From positions 248,001-312,000 of the forward strand of contig JAYKXP010000020.1 of NCBI GenBank assembly GCA_037176845.1: DNA of 64,000 nucleotides. Reading direction: 5' to 3'. A program made the translations under genes and the position numbers. Of the stretch, positions 9,399 through 19,861 are shown piece by piece. Under the pieces are notes generated by a model. That model was not told where the DNA came from and made no database searches. It worked only from the letters and a program-made list of their open reading frames with translations. The DNA comes from Paramarasmius palmivorus. Taxonomy: Eukaryota; Basidiomycota; Agaricomycetes; Agaricales; Marasmiaceae. Within the stretch, counting starts at the first letter, position 1. Each line of letters starts with the position of its first letter.

Positions 9399-11550
9399 TC
9401 AGCGAGTCTCAGTAGCCTGACCCTTGGAATCGAGGGTCTGTAATATGGCCTCGCCAACGCCGTTAAAACGCGGCTCGATAACACAAGGAAAGTGATGTGG
9501 ACGGCTAGAAGAACAATCAGTGTCGCTCGCATCTGGACTTCATGCACTTACACTACCAGGCCTTCATCCAAGAATTTGTTCGGGTCGGGGATGCCTTCGC
9601 CATTCCGGTTCTCGCAGGGCGAAAGGTCGAATGCCCAAAGTAGGGATGCAATCTGAATCAGAAGGGAGTTATTGGAGACATGACGGCCTACACATATCCT
9701 TCACGTCCGAAATCAATACATGGTATACTCTGTTGAACGAGGTTTAACGCACCGACGTCCCATAACCATACGTGACATGAGACTCTTCATGAGTGTCTCG
9801 TAGCGCGGGTTTAAGCTGGCCATTATCATCCAGATGCCTCTCTGGTTTGAAATCATCCGCGTCAGGCCCCCACACATCAGGGTCATGGTTCAGAGCCCTA
9901 CGACTAGAGTGAGCCAAGTTGGGTGACGAGCGGAAATTCGTACCATGCGTTTGCGACCACGATGGTGTCTTTCGGAAGGTAGTACCCTTCGTAGTAATCG
10001 TCGGTGTTTAGCCTATGTGGAATCCCTTGGCAATAGTTAACGAAATCAGGCAGCGACCTGTGACAGGACGACTCACCTAACGGTCCCACACCTCTCCACC
10101 TCATGATCTCTTTGAGGATTGAGTGTATATAGGGTAGATGGTCCAGGTCTTGAAATGACGGCAAACGGTCACGCCCAACCACCCGGTCTAGCTCCATTTG
10201 AGCTTTCTTCTGTACTTCTGGATACAGGATCATGCTCAGAATAACCCAGGCCATTTGACTTGATGTCTGATAGTAGAAATGTTCAGCATTAGATTGAATA
10301 GATCAAAGGACATTGTGGGTACCGTTTCTCCACCTGCTGCACTGAAGAAGGATGAGTTCTTCACACGTCAAATGTCGTTGAGTGAAAGTTACTTACTACA
10401 GGGTTGCAGCGCACCAGGCAGCTTCTTGATCGGTCATTCCAAACTTAGCTTTGTTTTCGATGAAGACAGAAGCGACGCTCGTTGGTTGGTTCCCTTGACG
10501 CTGATGGATTCGGGCTGTCAGTATCCGAATGCGATCGTTTGAATCAAACTGCTTACCATACGTTCCTCTACATCGGAGAACAGTTTCTCGAACAAAACGG
10601 AGTCCTTTCGGAACCAATCCTCCGCATAGCGTCTCCACGCACACATCCATCGAGGAAGGTGTTCCATCCACGTGAAGTACTCCACCAAAAAAGCTCCAGG
10701 GAGCAGCCGCTGCTAAGGGCTCGTTCGACGAAGTGATTCACACGTTTAATGTCGGGATTCATCGAGTCGAGCATCGGCGGAAGACCATAGATGATTGAAA
10801 GTACGAGGGATGCGTTAGCCCGCCGCAAATGATTATCCCACTCTTCTGGTTTCTGCAACAATTGGTATGCGAGAAGGTATGCCTCGGTCTCCTGCATATG
10901 GTGATACCTTCTTGAAACTGTTGCATTCAGCGCACTAGGAATCCGATATCAACGACATAACCCGGCTCCAGCCATCAGAAACTCACTCGTGAGATGCTCG
11001 ACGCATTCGCTTCCACACTTCGTTATGAGAGGTAAATGCGTACACCAAACCCCCAGTCAAAAGTTTCCCAGCTACAATGTTGCGTGCTCGATCCGAATAA
11101 ATTGCTATAGGTACATGGTAAGTGATAGTAAAGGAGCGGCATCAGAAATGAACTGACCTGAACGTCGGTCCAAAAGATCCGCGGCTGCTTTGTGCGTTCC
11201 TAGTATCACGACTAGCTCTCCTGCGAGATTGACATGAAAAAGTGGGCCTGCAACACCAAACGTCGAATGTTGTTAATCAAGGGAAGCCTGCTAAATCAGC
11301 GAGACACATACCAAGCTGCCTCGACCACCTGGTAAAGGTTAACCAAGTATTTGATCTAGGGCATGATTGCCAGGTGACCGATAATGGGTAGGCTTCGACC
11401 TGGCGTCGGAGGCAACGTTCCCTTCGAAGGCTTGACCCAGATAAGTATCAGGAGAGCCAAAATCGCAGCCAACGGATACGTTAAGGGACCGTCGAGGAGC
11501 ATCGGTGCGGATATTGGACTGTAGGTGGAATTGGTGGCGAGAAAGTCCAT
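9399..11550 (-). pseudogene. Cytochrome P450 (P450-1) with frame breaks and an abnormal heme loop
   Basis: The N-terminal anchor starts at an ATG at 11548-11550 (MDFLATNST), followed by LPPTPGRSLPIIGHL. Further blocks in order are FTRWSRQLGPLFHVNLAGEL, HNEVWKRMRRASHE, VASVFIENKAKFGMTDQEAA, AAGGETT (I-helix), KEIMRWRGVGPLG (K-helix) and NHDPDVWGPDADDFKPERHL, ending near KGQATETR. The order matches basidiomycete P450s related to CYP5144-like families. Three defects are seen: an extra base around 11356-11361 puts a stop straight after IIGHLAIMP; a break near 10697-10708 separates VNHFVERAL from GAFLVEYFTWMEHLP; and the heme loop joins YGYG to ICVGRHVSNNSL across an intron one residue short and without the usual Arg. 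The rest is well conserved, so decay is recent or the breaks are sequencing errors. Confidence 0.8.
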
Positions 11551-11599
11551 AATCGTGAACAACACGGATACTTGAGTCTGGTTAGTCGTGTCCGTCACA

Positions 11600-12178
11600 A
11601 TGGCATGACAAGGTGGGACGAAAGAGCTACCGACTTGACGGACTTCCCCACTCTAATATAGAGACCTCGCCGAGGCTCGAAGCGAAGCCTTAAATTGATC
11701 CCAAATGTACCGGTTAACCAGTGACAACACAGTGTGCAGAAGTTGGAAAGAAGCAGGCGATAATGCAATGACGGCAGGAATTTCGAAACCTTTGTAAAAG
11801 AAAAACGTCTCGTAAATGGGGTCTGGTAGGGTCTGGTCCACTACAACTGAAGGAGTTAACATCGGCTCATCATTCCGCGATCGTATACCAAATTGTCTAG
11901 TCTCCTAAGCGAGGATTAAGTCTTGGTATATGATAACGCAGCGACTAACCAGGACTAACCTCGCATCACTTGATGAAGTTGATCGTAGAATCAAAATCAC
12001 CCTTGAATCCACTCCACTTATACAAATGGAGGGGAGTCTATGATTTCTGGTCACAGCGAATCCGTTAGACTTGTTTCGTGCGCTGCGTTGCAATTAGCGA
12101 TCAAGCTTAGCTGTCATGCTCTAGGCCAAGCAAGGAATCCAGCAATCCAAAGTGGCATAGCTGGAAGTACAGCCTGTT
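11600..12178. other. Intergenic, no gene seen
   Basis: A 69-codon minus-strand frame at 11653-11862 has a plausible look but no recognisable family. Nothing else is supported here. Confidence 0.3.
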
Positions 12179-12667
12179 CTAGCATCGTAGTACATATGGA
12201 CCACCTGAAGTGGTCATTGGAGTGTCATTGGAAGGCCAGGAACGACCCTGCAGGGCACTAGCTGATAGGTAGCCAGAAAATGCGCGCACGATGCCGCTCA
12301 TCGCGTCCCCGCGGCCCACCGGGTGATAGATCAGAAAGGATAAATTCAAGCGCGACTGTTCCTCAACGCCCGTCGCCTGGACACAAGGTTCGATGGAAGG
12401 AGTAAGTGGCAACAGTGCTCGTGCTAGATTGAACGAAACGAATCCGGGTCCTGAGAGTTTTGGAGCTGTATTAGGTTGCGCTATTGCATTAGGGATTCCG
12501 CCGGTTCCGCTTGATATCGCAGGGGGAAATATTGTAGAACACGTTCCATCGATACCATAGGATGAACAGAAGTTGCGGGCGATGTGGGGCGATCCAGTCA
12601 CCAGTGAAGTACACAAATCGCCCGACGGAAGAAACCTGCTAGGCACGGAAGTTTGAGATAGAGCCAT
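12179..12667 (-). CDS. Hypothetical 162-aa protein, weak support
   Basis: A single open frame of 162 codons beginning MALSQTSVPSRFLPSG and ending GGPYVLRC. It is rich in Ser, Pro, Gly and Ala with seven Cys, has no transmembrane helix or signal peptide that I can see, and matches no family that I recognise. The opposite strand is interrupted by stops. It lies isolated between P450-1 and the 2'-5' RNA ligase-like gene. It could be a lineage-specific gene, or a chance frame in GC-richer intergenic DNA. Confidence 0.25.
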   Translation of the reverse strand: MALSQTSVPSRFLPSGDLCTSLVTGSPHIARNFCSSYGIDGTCSTIFPPAISSGTGGIPNAIAQPNTAPKLSGPGFVSFNLARALLPLTPSIEPCVQATGVEEQSRLNLSFLIYHPVGRGDAMSGIVRAFSGYLSASALQGRSWPSNDTPMTTSGGPYVLRC

Positions 12668-13056
12668 GACCAGCTCTACAGGCCCGAAGTGTGTATAGAG
12701 ATGAGCCCTAGTAATTAAGACTAGCTTAGCTTACTTGCAGAGGTCCCAATTTTTACCGAACAACTCCCTCATGTTCGAAATCAAACATCCCTGATCGTGA
12801 TTCGTCGGCCCTCCAGGTTGGTCCTAAAATTTGAAAGCCTCATGTAGACCTACGTCATAGGTGTGCGCTTCTGAAGCCCTGGCAAGGTACTGCAAAGGTA
12901 CTGTAGCAATTGCGAGTGTCCAATAAATTGAATAATGCCTGGAGCTGGCAATGATGAGAGTACGATGTCGGCTAATCTGAGTGACAGGGATGTGACGGCA
13001 GCGAGGAAGTCTATTCATGTCAACCTCATTCATTCGAACCTCGATGTCTTCTACTG

Positions 13057-14289
13057 GTGAATAAAATACGCTTCACTTATTCAACTTCTCATTCGCAGGA
13101 TGACCCACGTTTAGGACCCAAGCGAGGTGCTTACCGCAAGCACTTTACTCGAAATCGTCGGGAACCCCAAAGCCAAAGTCAGGATGCCAAGGCAGTGTCA
13201 GTGAGGCCAACACATTGTAAGCCATCTGCTTGTCCAGGTCTTCCCGATAGCTGATGCAGTTAAACCAGTTCTATCGCTACCACTCGTTGAGCAAGCATTA
13301 TTCTGTCTAGCTTTATCAAAGTCTGATAACGGACTCTTCTCCATAGGGCCAATATCCAAGTCTCAGGACAAAAGTCAAAACGTTCCAGGACGAGTTAGTG
13401 AATACCTCTTCAAATGCGATTGCTGGCCTCGATCCATCTATCATCATCAACCCTAGACGACTCCACCTAACATTGGGCGTCATGGCTCTACAAGCTGAAC
13501 AATCAACATCTGGCAGTGACCCTGGAAAGACCGTTCAAACAGCATTGGAGCTCTTGCGCAGTATACAGCCCCGGCTGGTCAACGAAGGTGCACTACAGGT
13601 ACCGCTGCAGCGCCTTGGGGCTTTCGAGTCCAAGAAGGGTGCCAGGGTGCTATGGGTGAGCCCTGACGAGGAGGCTCGGCAAGGCGAATCCCTGGAGGAC
13701 AGAACGCACCGAGAGAGGTTGATGCGTGTGTGTAGTGCGTGTAATTTCATAGCATTAAACGTGACTCGAAACACTAATACCTTGCTCAGACCTAGTTCAT
13801 CGAACGTTCAAGGACGCAGGATACATCACGGACACAAGACCCCTTAAGGTCGGTCTTGGTCATCAGTTACATGGGGTGACATGCATACATTCATTCTTTC
13901 GACTCATTCAGCTTCATTGCACGATTGTCAACACAAGTCACCGTAAACCATCATCTAAGAGGCACCTATCGTTCTCATTTGACGACATCTTACGCTCTCC
14001 CGCGTTAACAAACATTCGCATTGCTCCTTCCCTAACTACGAGCACAACCGATGTGGAATCAACACTCCTGAAGGGTGGCGCTATACGCGAAGCGGAAGCT
14101 GTCGAAGAGCAGGAAGGCATGGTGCTGGCAGCTCCGACTCGGGTTCTTTCGTCTAAAGAGGCTGAGAGGATTGTGGACGTCGACATGGGTACCTATTCAG
14201 TATCGGAGATTCAGCTCTGCGTAATGGGAAGCCATGGGCCTGAAGACGAGTATGTCAGCGTTGGAGCTGTCTCGTTGACCGAAATATAG
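13057..14289 (+). CDS. AKAP7 / ASCC1-like 2'-5' RNA ligase-fold protein
   Basis: Spliced reading gives RPTHFLSLPLGQYPSLRTKV, a TFQDELVNTSSNAIAGLDPS stretch, then IINPRRLHLTLGVMALQ and later DTRPLKLHCTIVNTSHRK. The paired HxTL (HLTL) and HxT (HCTI) motifs are the two catalytic/ligand histidine sites of the 2H phosphoesterase superfamily, and the surrounding text matches the AKAP7-NLS domain of fungal ASCC1-type proteins. Four introns are needed, including one with donor CTC|GTTGAG before GQYPSL and one ending TTCAG just before LHCTIV. The C-terminus ends EDEYVSVGAVSLTEI. The start at 13057 is the only in-frame ATG; a spliced leader is possible. It probably binds or processes RNA; I give no precise substrate. 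Confidence 0.8.
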
Positions 14290-15634
14290 GCATGCTATTG
14301 TTCGGAACACATCCTAGACATGGGAACCAAACCGCTATTCGAAATACGACCGCTAGAACCGACACACTGACGCGATGCGCGTTTTGTCCTTTTGTCATTG
14401 CCACCCGCCCATTTCACTTTTCATGATATCGTTCATTACAATGATTCAGTCGCAGTTTTCGCTCTTCGGTCGCCCCGGGGACATCTGCCTACATTGTTCA
14501 TCACATCCATTACCACTTGTCAGCTCACGAACTCCCTTTACGTGGCGCTATCACAGGGCTTGTTTCGTGCTGCAACTCCGCGAATTGTTCCCACCATAGG
14601 GAATTGTCTCAGCACTGGGAATGTGCCTCTCTAGGAACGTCTGGAGGACGAGATCGGCGCACCCCAACTGAAGATACCTTTCGAAAATGGAGACCGTAAC
14701 GCTCTTTGTGCATTTCGTGATGCTGTCACACACACCCGTGTGGACGAAACGTGCGAGGAATGTTGATACCCATCCCCAGCAATGCAAATGACCTGATAGC
14801 CCAACCGGTACAGTTACTGACGGTTTCGACGCCGGGCTCTTGAATGCAACGTTTGGTATTAGGGGCGGCTGCCGTGCTTCCATTTCCCTTGACCTCGTCA
14901 TTTTCGTCACTGCAAAGCCTCAGGAGGCCTAACGATAAGCTAGCTATACTGCAAAGGTATATACGTCTTACGAAGGAGAGAACAGGTAGATTTGTGATCT
15001 CTGACGCGAATCCATACTGTTATTTGTGCATCAAGATCTGGGGGTTCGAAACTAGAAGTGTCTCCTGCGGTACCGCACTCAGAACGCCGCGGTCGGTGTT
15101 GCTGGGCGATGCATGGATTCCCGATGTGTATGCTGTCTTCAACTGGCAATGTATGGTCCGGATACATCATAATGGGTGCGGGATTCAAGGACAGTGATGG
15201 ATTCAACTATTGAATGGCTGCCCTGTCAAGGGCTTCCGGGCGTTAGAATCGTTCGCCTGATTTGCATTAGTACGGAAGGATCGGTTCCCTGAGCTCTTCA
15301 CCCTGAAGAGAACGACCAACTTAGATCCAGAGGTACAGGGCGTCGACGCATGTGTTTTTACAAACTGAATGAATTGAGGTTGCGGGGGGATATTACATCA
15401 TGACAACTAAACCAGATGCGAAGCAAAGAAAATGCGATAGCTCATGAACAGCATAGAGTTGGAGGAACTAGAACAAGGAGTGATGGTTAAAACATGATTT
15501 TAAGCCAGTCGGGGTAGAGGTAAAGATACAAGTCATTCACCGGCAAGGGTATGCCTCCCATACGATAATAACAGTTACTTGCCCAAGTTCCTGCCATCCT
15601 CCTACTAAATACACGATGCTTTTTGTCCAAACAC
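14290..15634. other. Intergenic, no supported gene
   Basis: 1.3 kb between two convergent genes. Open frames of 117-119 codons occur on both strands (14551-14910 minus, 14844-15197 plus) but overlap each other, lack family resemblance and lack convincing splice context. Part is 3' UTR of the flanking genes. Confidence 0.35.
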
Positions 15635-16263
15635 CTAGTCAAGGCCAGCAGCCTTCTGCTCAGCCTCAACATCAAAGTTTTCAACGAGATCGGGCACGTC
15701 GTCGTCATCATCTTCTTGTGCTCCCGCTGCATTCGGGGGGCGCTGTTGGCTCTGCTGAATAGCCTGGTATGACTCCGCGAGCTTCCGTAGCGATGCGAGG
15801 GAATCGGGTCCAAGCTGGTTAAGGATACCAGGGACAAGTTCAGTGAGTTCCTTCACATGACCAGTACCATAGATGGCGAAGGTGTTTGCGCCCACTGCGG
15901 CGTGAACTGTGAAAAAAGATATGTTAGAACCAATCGATCTGTGGAAACGGGAATGCTACGCGCCTTTTGGAGCAGTGAAGTGCAGCACATTTCCATCCTC
16001 CCTGAACATATTCACTTCCTCTACACCAGTAATTGGCTGTACGTTTAATTTCTTCAGCGCTCCTTGCAACTTCTTATCGTCCTGAGCGGCCGAGGGCTTC
16101 GTTTTCCGCACTACTTTTCTTCGTACAGTTCCCTTGCCACCTGGAGAGAAAATCGATGGATGTACACGTCAAGACGCTGAATCTCCCGGAGAAGAACTAA
16201 CAATTCACCAATTCTGTTGGCTGCCGCCTGCGCCTGGAGCTTCGCCAATTTTGCTTGGTCCAT
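15635..16263 (-). CDS. EGD1: Nascent polypeptide-associated complex subunit beta
   Basis: The spliced protein begins [20 protein letters not shown], then [20 protein letters not shown] (the ribosome-binding basic motif RRKxxRK plus acidic-polar linker), [20 protein letters not shown] and [20 protein letters not shown] (NAC domain core), ending in the acidic tail [19 protein letters not shown]. It binds alpha-NAC and sits at the ribosome exit tunnel to screen nascent chains. Two introns interrupt the gene; the second (15907-15963) has a GC donor that the frame requires. It is divergent from the acetyltransferase gene at 16531, with 267 bp between the two starts. Length and order match the family, so the call is firm. 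Confidence 0.95.
15907..15963 (-). other. GC-AG intron in NAC beta
   Basis: A 57-bp intron with donor AAAAG|GCGCGT and acceptor TTTTTTCACAG. Using it joins LHFTAPK to [10 protein letters not shown] with G+TT making the Val codon. The nearby GT (GC|GTAGCA) would shift the frame, so the GC donor is the only reading that keeps the NAC domain intact. Confidence 0.75.
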
Positions 16264-16530
16264 GTTGAAAACTGGGGCTTGGAACGAGGAGACCGACGAG
16301 CAGACTGTCGACTGTGATGATGAAAAATCAAGTAAGGTTTGGCCAAACAGGCGCATACAAGTCGGACAACCCCGGCGGCATGACAAGCCGAGTTCTACTC
16401 AGACGAAAATGGAACAGGCCGTTCACGGCAGGCATCAAGTGCCGGAAATACCGACGAGACCGAATCTAATCCCAGCGCTCAGAGAAAGAAAACTGTATTT
16501 ATAACAATCTTCACTGTTTGAGAGAAAAAC
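16264..16530. promoter_or_regulatory. Shared 267-bp promoter between NAC beta and the SAT1-like gene
   Basis: The two genes start on opposite strands at 16263 and 16531. No other gene fits between them, so the segment must serve both. No specific factor site was identified. Confidence 0.5.
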
Positions 16531-17614
16531 ATGTCTTCCTCTTCGTTCCACATACGTGCTGCTACGCCTCAAGATGTGGTGCGTAGATCCGTTGAATCTA
16601 GAGTTCATCGCACTCAAAGATCTGACACTACTAACTCGTAGGGTGCTATTCTGCAACTGATCATCGATCTAGTGGGTCTTCTAAGCTTTACTATCAAAGG
16701 TTCTGGTGCAATGACGGATGATTGCATCTTTTAATGATAGGCTACATATGAGAAGGCCGCAGACTCTGTCAAGGCCACCCCAGAACTTGTGAGTGCCTAT
16801 CCGGCGATGCCACGAGTGGTGGCGTTCTTAACGGTAATTTTATCGGGGATGATAGCTACGCAAGAACCTTTTCGAAACTCCGTTTGCACACGCCTTACTA
16901 GCATTTGCTGGAACTGTGGATAACCCTGGAAAAGCCGTCGGACTCGCTCTATACTTTTTCAATTACTCGACTTGGACCGGGAGACCTGGCCTTTATGTGC
17001 GTCAATTCAAGTGCCTTGGCTGCTTCCCTTCTCGCCTCCATGACCTCTACCTACGCCTTGTCCGATCTTATCGCCGGCTTGCACGCACGGCCCTAGCTAA
17101 CTTGCCTCGTTTCATCTAGCTGGAAGATCTCTACGTTTCCCCCGAGTGTAGAAATCTTGGTATAGGGAAAGCGCTCTTTGGCGAACTAGGGAAAGTGGCG
17201 AAGGAAAAGGTAAATAATCGTTTAGCCATTTAGCTTAGTCTCCTCTTGAAAGCCGAGGACCTTTTCTTTGGTTTCCGAAAACCATACTATTTGGTTACAA
17301 CGTTTCCTTGCACTGACTGGCCCATAGAACTGCGCTCGGTTGGACTGGTCTGTCTCAAGGTGCGTTTGCATCGTTCGTGTCAACATGAAATAGGCTAACT
17401 CTTTTTCAAAATTGAAATTCATTACTGAACACGCTTTTCGATGATGGTTGAACTTGCTGTGAACCAGTGGAACCAGCCTTCGATCGATTTTTATGAGAAG
17501 AAACTAGGTGCAACGCCCATGTCGGAATGGATGGGCATGAGGCTGGAGGAAGAGGGTATCGACAAGCTGTCGAGTTTCGTGCTAGAAGCGGCACCACCTA
17601 ATGCATCTGCTTGA
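16531..17614 (+). CDS. GNAT N-acetyltransferase, SAT1 (diamine acetyltransferase)-like
   Basis: Exons encode MSSSSFHIRAATPQDVGAIL, ATYEKAADSVKATPEL, NLFETPFAHALLAFAGTVDN, YFFNYSTWTGRPGLY, LEDLYVSPECRNLGIGKALF (motif A, the acetyl-CoA pyrophosphate loop with R-N-L-G-I-G-K), NCARLDWSV, and finally WNQPSIDFYEKKLGATPMSE (motif B). This order and the YFFxYSTWxGRxGLYLEDLYV block are diagnostic of spermidine/spermine N1-acetyltransferase relatives, which acetylate polyamines or similar amines. Seven short introns are implied. The join before WNQPS is uncertain: GT donor after DWSVSRC and a distant AG acceptor add a residue or two. The stop is at 17612-17614. Confidence 0.88.
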
Positions 17615-17791
17615 CGGCCAGGTCAGCCGAAAGGGGAGCTGTGAATGCCAATGCAGAATTTTGTATTACATACATCGAAAAGGAAAACCGACGGAAACGA
17701 GTGAAATTCCAGGAGTAAAATGACCCAATATAAGCGGTAAACACGGAAAGTCGAGCGATCTAACGGGTTGGCGCCAACAAGGTGCCGAATG

Positions 17792-18568
17792 CTAAACGCC
17801 ATCGTAACTAGCACCGCCCGCCTGTACGGTGGAACGAATCGTCATAGTAATAGAGGAGGGGGAAAGTCAGAATCTTTTGGAGCAAACTAGGTCACTAATG
17901 GTAACCCGCACCTTCCGCAACCGGACTACAATGGGATCCTCGTTCAGGTCATCCTTCTCTCGCGCCGCAACCTCAATTGAATATACCCGTAGTACGTTCT
18001 TGACATCAGCGGCATGGACAGATATCTAGAAATCGAGGTCGTTTCAGGTTCATGAGGCTTGAGCGAAATACGGAGGCAGAGTGTACCTTGGCTTTCCTCA
18101 TTACTTTGCAGGATGGACCTATCCAGACCTAGATATTCCGAAATAAGCGTTTCAGAGGACATGAGAGGATGACGCGAAATGAATGGATACACGCACCACA
18201 AGGATGAATTTCTCCCGTGTAGATTCCTTGTCATTAGAGTACTGAACGCGCACATAGGCAAAGGAGGCTTTGGAATCGTCGAGGACTTCTTTGAGTTCGG
18301 AGAGACCTCCTGTGCCGGTCTGAGTGACTTTAAGCTTATCCGAGCGGTCAGACTGGAGGATTAGGCAATCATCTGGCTTTGAATATTGGTGAATGGTGTG
18401 TTGAGCTGAAATACCTCATAGTCTAGGAGAAGCCAGTTGGTATCAGATTTATCGGAGCGCACATCTAGGTAAGCTATAAGGGTCATCAATAAGCTTGTGA
18501 GGCCAGGGAAGACGAAGAGAAGCTGGCCACATACCTTCATTGATTGCAGAGTCAGTGAGGTCGGCCAT
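17792..18568 (-). CDS. Coactosin-like ADF-homology actin-binding protein
   Basis: Starts MADLTDSAINE, then DVRSDKSDTNWLLLDYE, LKVTQTGTGGLSELKEVLDD, SKASFAYVRVQYSNDKESTR, EKFILVV, WIGPSCKVMRKAK, and ISVHAADVKNVLRVYSIEVA, ending AGGASYDGV. This is the full coactosin ADF-H fold, including the KVMRKAKVH-type actin-binding helix. Six or so short introns interrupt a protein of roughly 145 aa. It binds F-actin and is cytoplasmic. It is divergent from RRG9: the start codons are 146 bp apart. The last exon is tiny (AGGASYDGV) and was found by its TACAG acceptor. Confidence 0.92.
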
Positions 18569-18714
18569 TCGAAAGCTGAATGGGAGAAAAGACAGTAAGT
18601 TTGAACGATGCGTTGGCAATTAGCGACGAGCACTCGACAACGCGCGTCTATTTGATGGTCGTCTGCAAGCTTCCTTACATAAGAACAACGGCCTGGAAAA
18701 AACGCCCACAGGCC
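18569..18714. promoter_or_regulatory. 146-bp bidirectional promoter between coactosin and RRG9
   Basis: Start codons at 18568 (minus) and 18715 (plus) leave only 146 bp for both promoters. No TATA box is evident on either strand. Confidence 0.5.
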
Positions 18715-19312
18715 ATGAACTCTATCTGCCAGAGACTTGCATTGCACCGCTTCTATTCTATCTCATCCTCCTCAGAAATCCTCCAGCAATGGCGCAATGC
18801 TGCACAAGCTGCTCCAAAATCTATCTTCGATGATGACCATTCTCCAGTCGACCTCTCAGAAGACAACGATGCCGTCAATAGAACGAGACCCAACCCCATT
18901 CCTTTGCATCGCAGAAAACCCTCGAAATCACCCACGCCCACGCAATTCAAAACTTCACAGGGACGCAATGCAAAAGAATTTTCCGGACGGTTGGAATCCA
19001 CCCAAGAAATTGAGCCGTGAAGCTATGGAGGGGCTTCGGGAGTTACATCATTTGGATAAAGAGAAGTTCTCGACTCCAGTTTTGGCGGAGAAATTCAGGA
19101 TCAGTCCGGAAGCGGTCAGGAGAATCTTGAAGAGCAAATGGGAACAACCGAAGGAGAAGAGGGAGAAATTGGCCGAGCGAGATAGACAACACGCGTCTCT
19201 TACTCGTCTAAAGGAACGGTTGAAGGAAAGAATGGAAGCAGACCGGTTGACGGCGGAGAGAACAGGACAGGCAATTGGAGTCAGCTCGAAGGATAGATTC
19301 ACTTTCCAATGA
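18715..19312 (+). CDS. RRG9: RRG9 / neugrin-like mitochondrial protein with one frame break
   Basis: The N-terminus MNSICQRLALHRFYSISSSS looks like a mitochondrial targeting peptide. The C-terminal half has the RRG9/neugrin signature: FPDGWNPPKKLSREAMEGLR, ELHHLDKEKFSTPVLAEKFR, ISPEAVRRILKSKW, then a Lys/Arg/Glu helix. Yeast RRG9 is needed for respiratory growth and mitochondrial genome maintenance. The two halves are in different frames: the N-terminal frame reads to PTPTQFK and the C-terminal frame resumes at HRDAMQKNFPDGW. Removing one A from the AAAA run at 18949-18952 would restore continuity, and no intron fits. Because this gene is normally conserved, a sequence error is a likely explanation. 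Confidence 0.85.
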
Positions 19313-19861
19313 TTTCTGTAATATCCTTTATGCCCTCTATGTACGTTCGTCACTCCCTTTTTAAATCAAATCACCTCCCGATGTTGATCCTCACCAACAT
19401 CCTTAAGTATCCCGTGTGAGCTCGTAAATCTTACTCCAAATGGACACGTCTTTCTCGACGCGTCTTGACTAGAAGGCGTGCTATCCAGAATAATCCTCGT
19501 GCGAGCAGTTCAAAAAACGAAAGAACATTGCATTGGGTCCGATTACATTGACAAGATGTTCGCTACAGATGACTAGTATGGTATGTACAAGGAATGAATG
19601 GAAGTATGTGCTACAAGCAGCAAGCAAGAAATAAAGAGCAATAAATAATGATGACTGTTCATGCATGTGGCTAATAATGTGTTCTCATAACCGTCTTGTC
19701 CTCCGTGAATAGCATAAATGGTCGTCCGGGACCGTCAAGTTGCTTCGTCAAAATTCTTGCAACACATGCGAATAAAAGAAACGTAACGTTCGTCTAGATC
19801 TGAAAATAAATATCGAAGCGGGCAGTCAAGGACAGTGGATGGTGCGCGTCCGCACGCGTTA
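19313..19861. other. Intergenic between two convergent genes
   Basis: 549 bp holding the 3' ends of RRG9 and P450-2. Nothing structured is seen. Confidence 0.4.

Noticed and set aside
14551..15206. Overlapping frames of 88-119 codons on both strands
   Set aside because: They overlap antisense to each other and resemble no protein; treated as intergenic.
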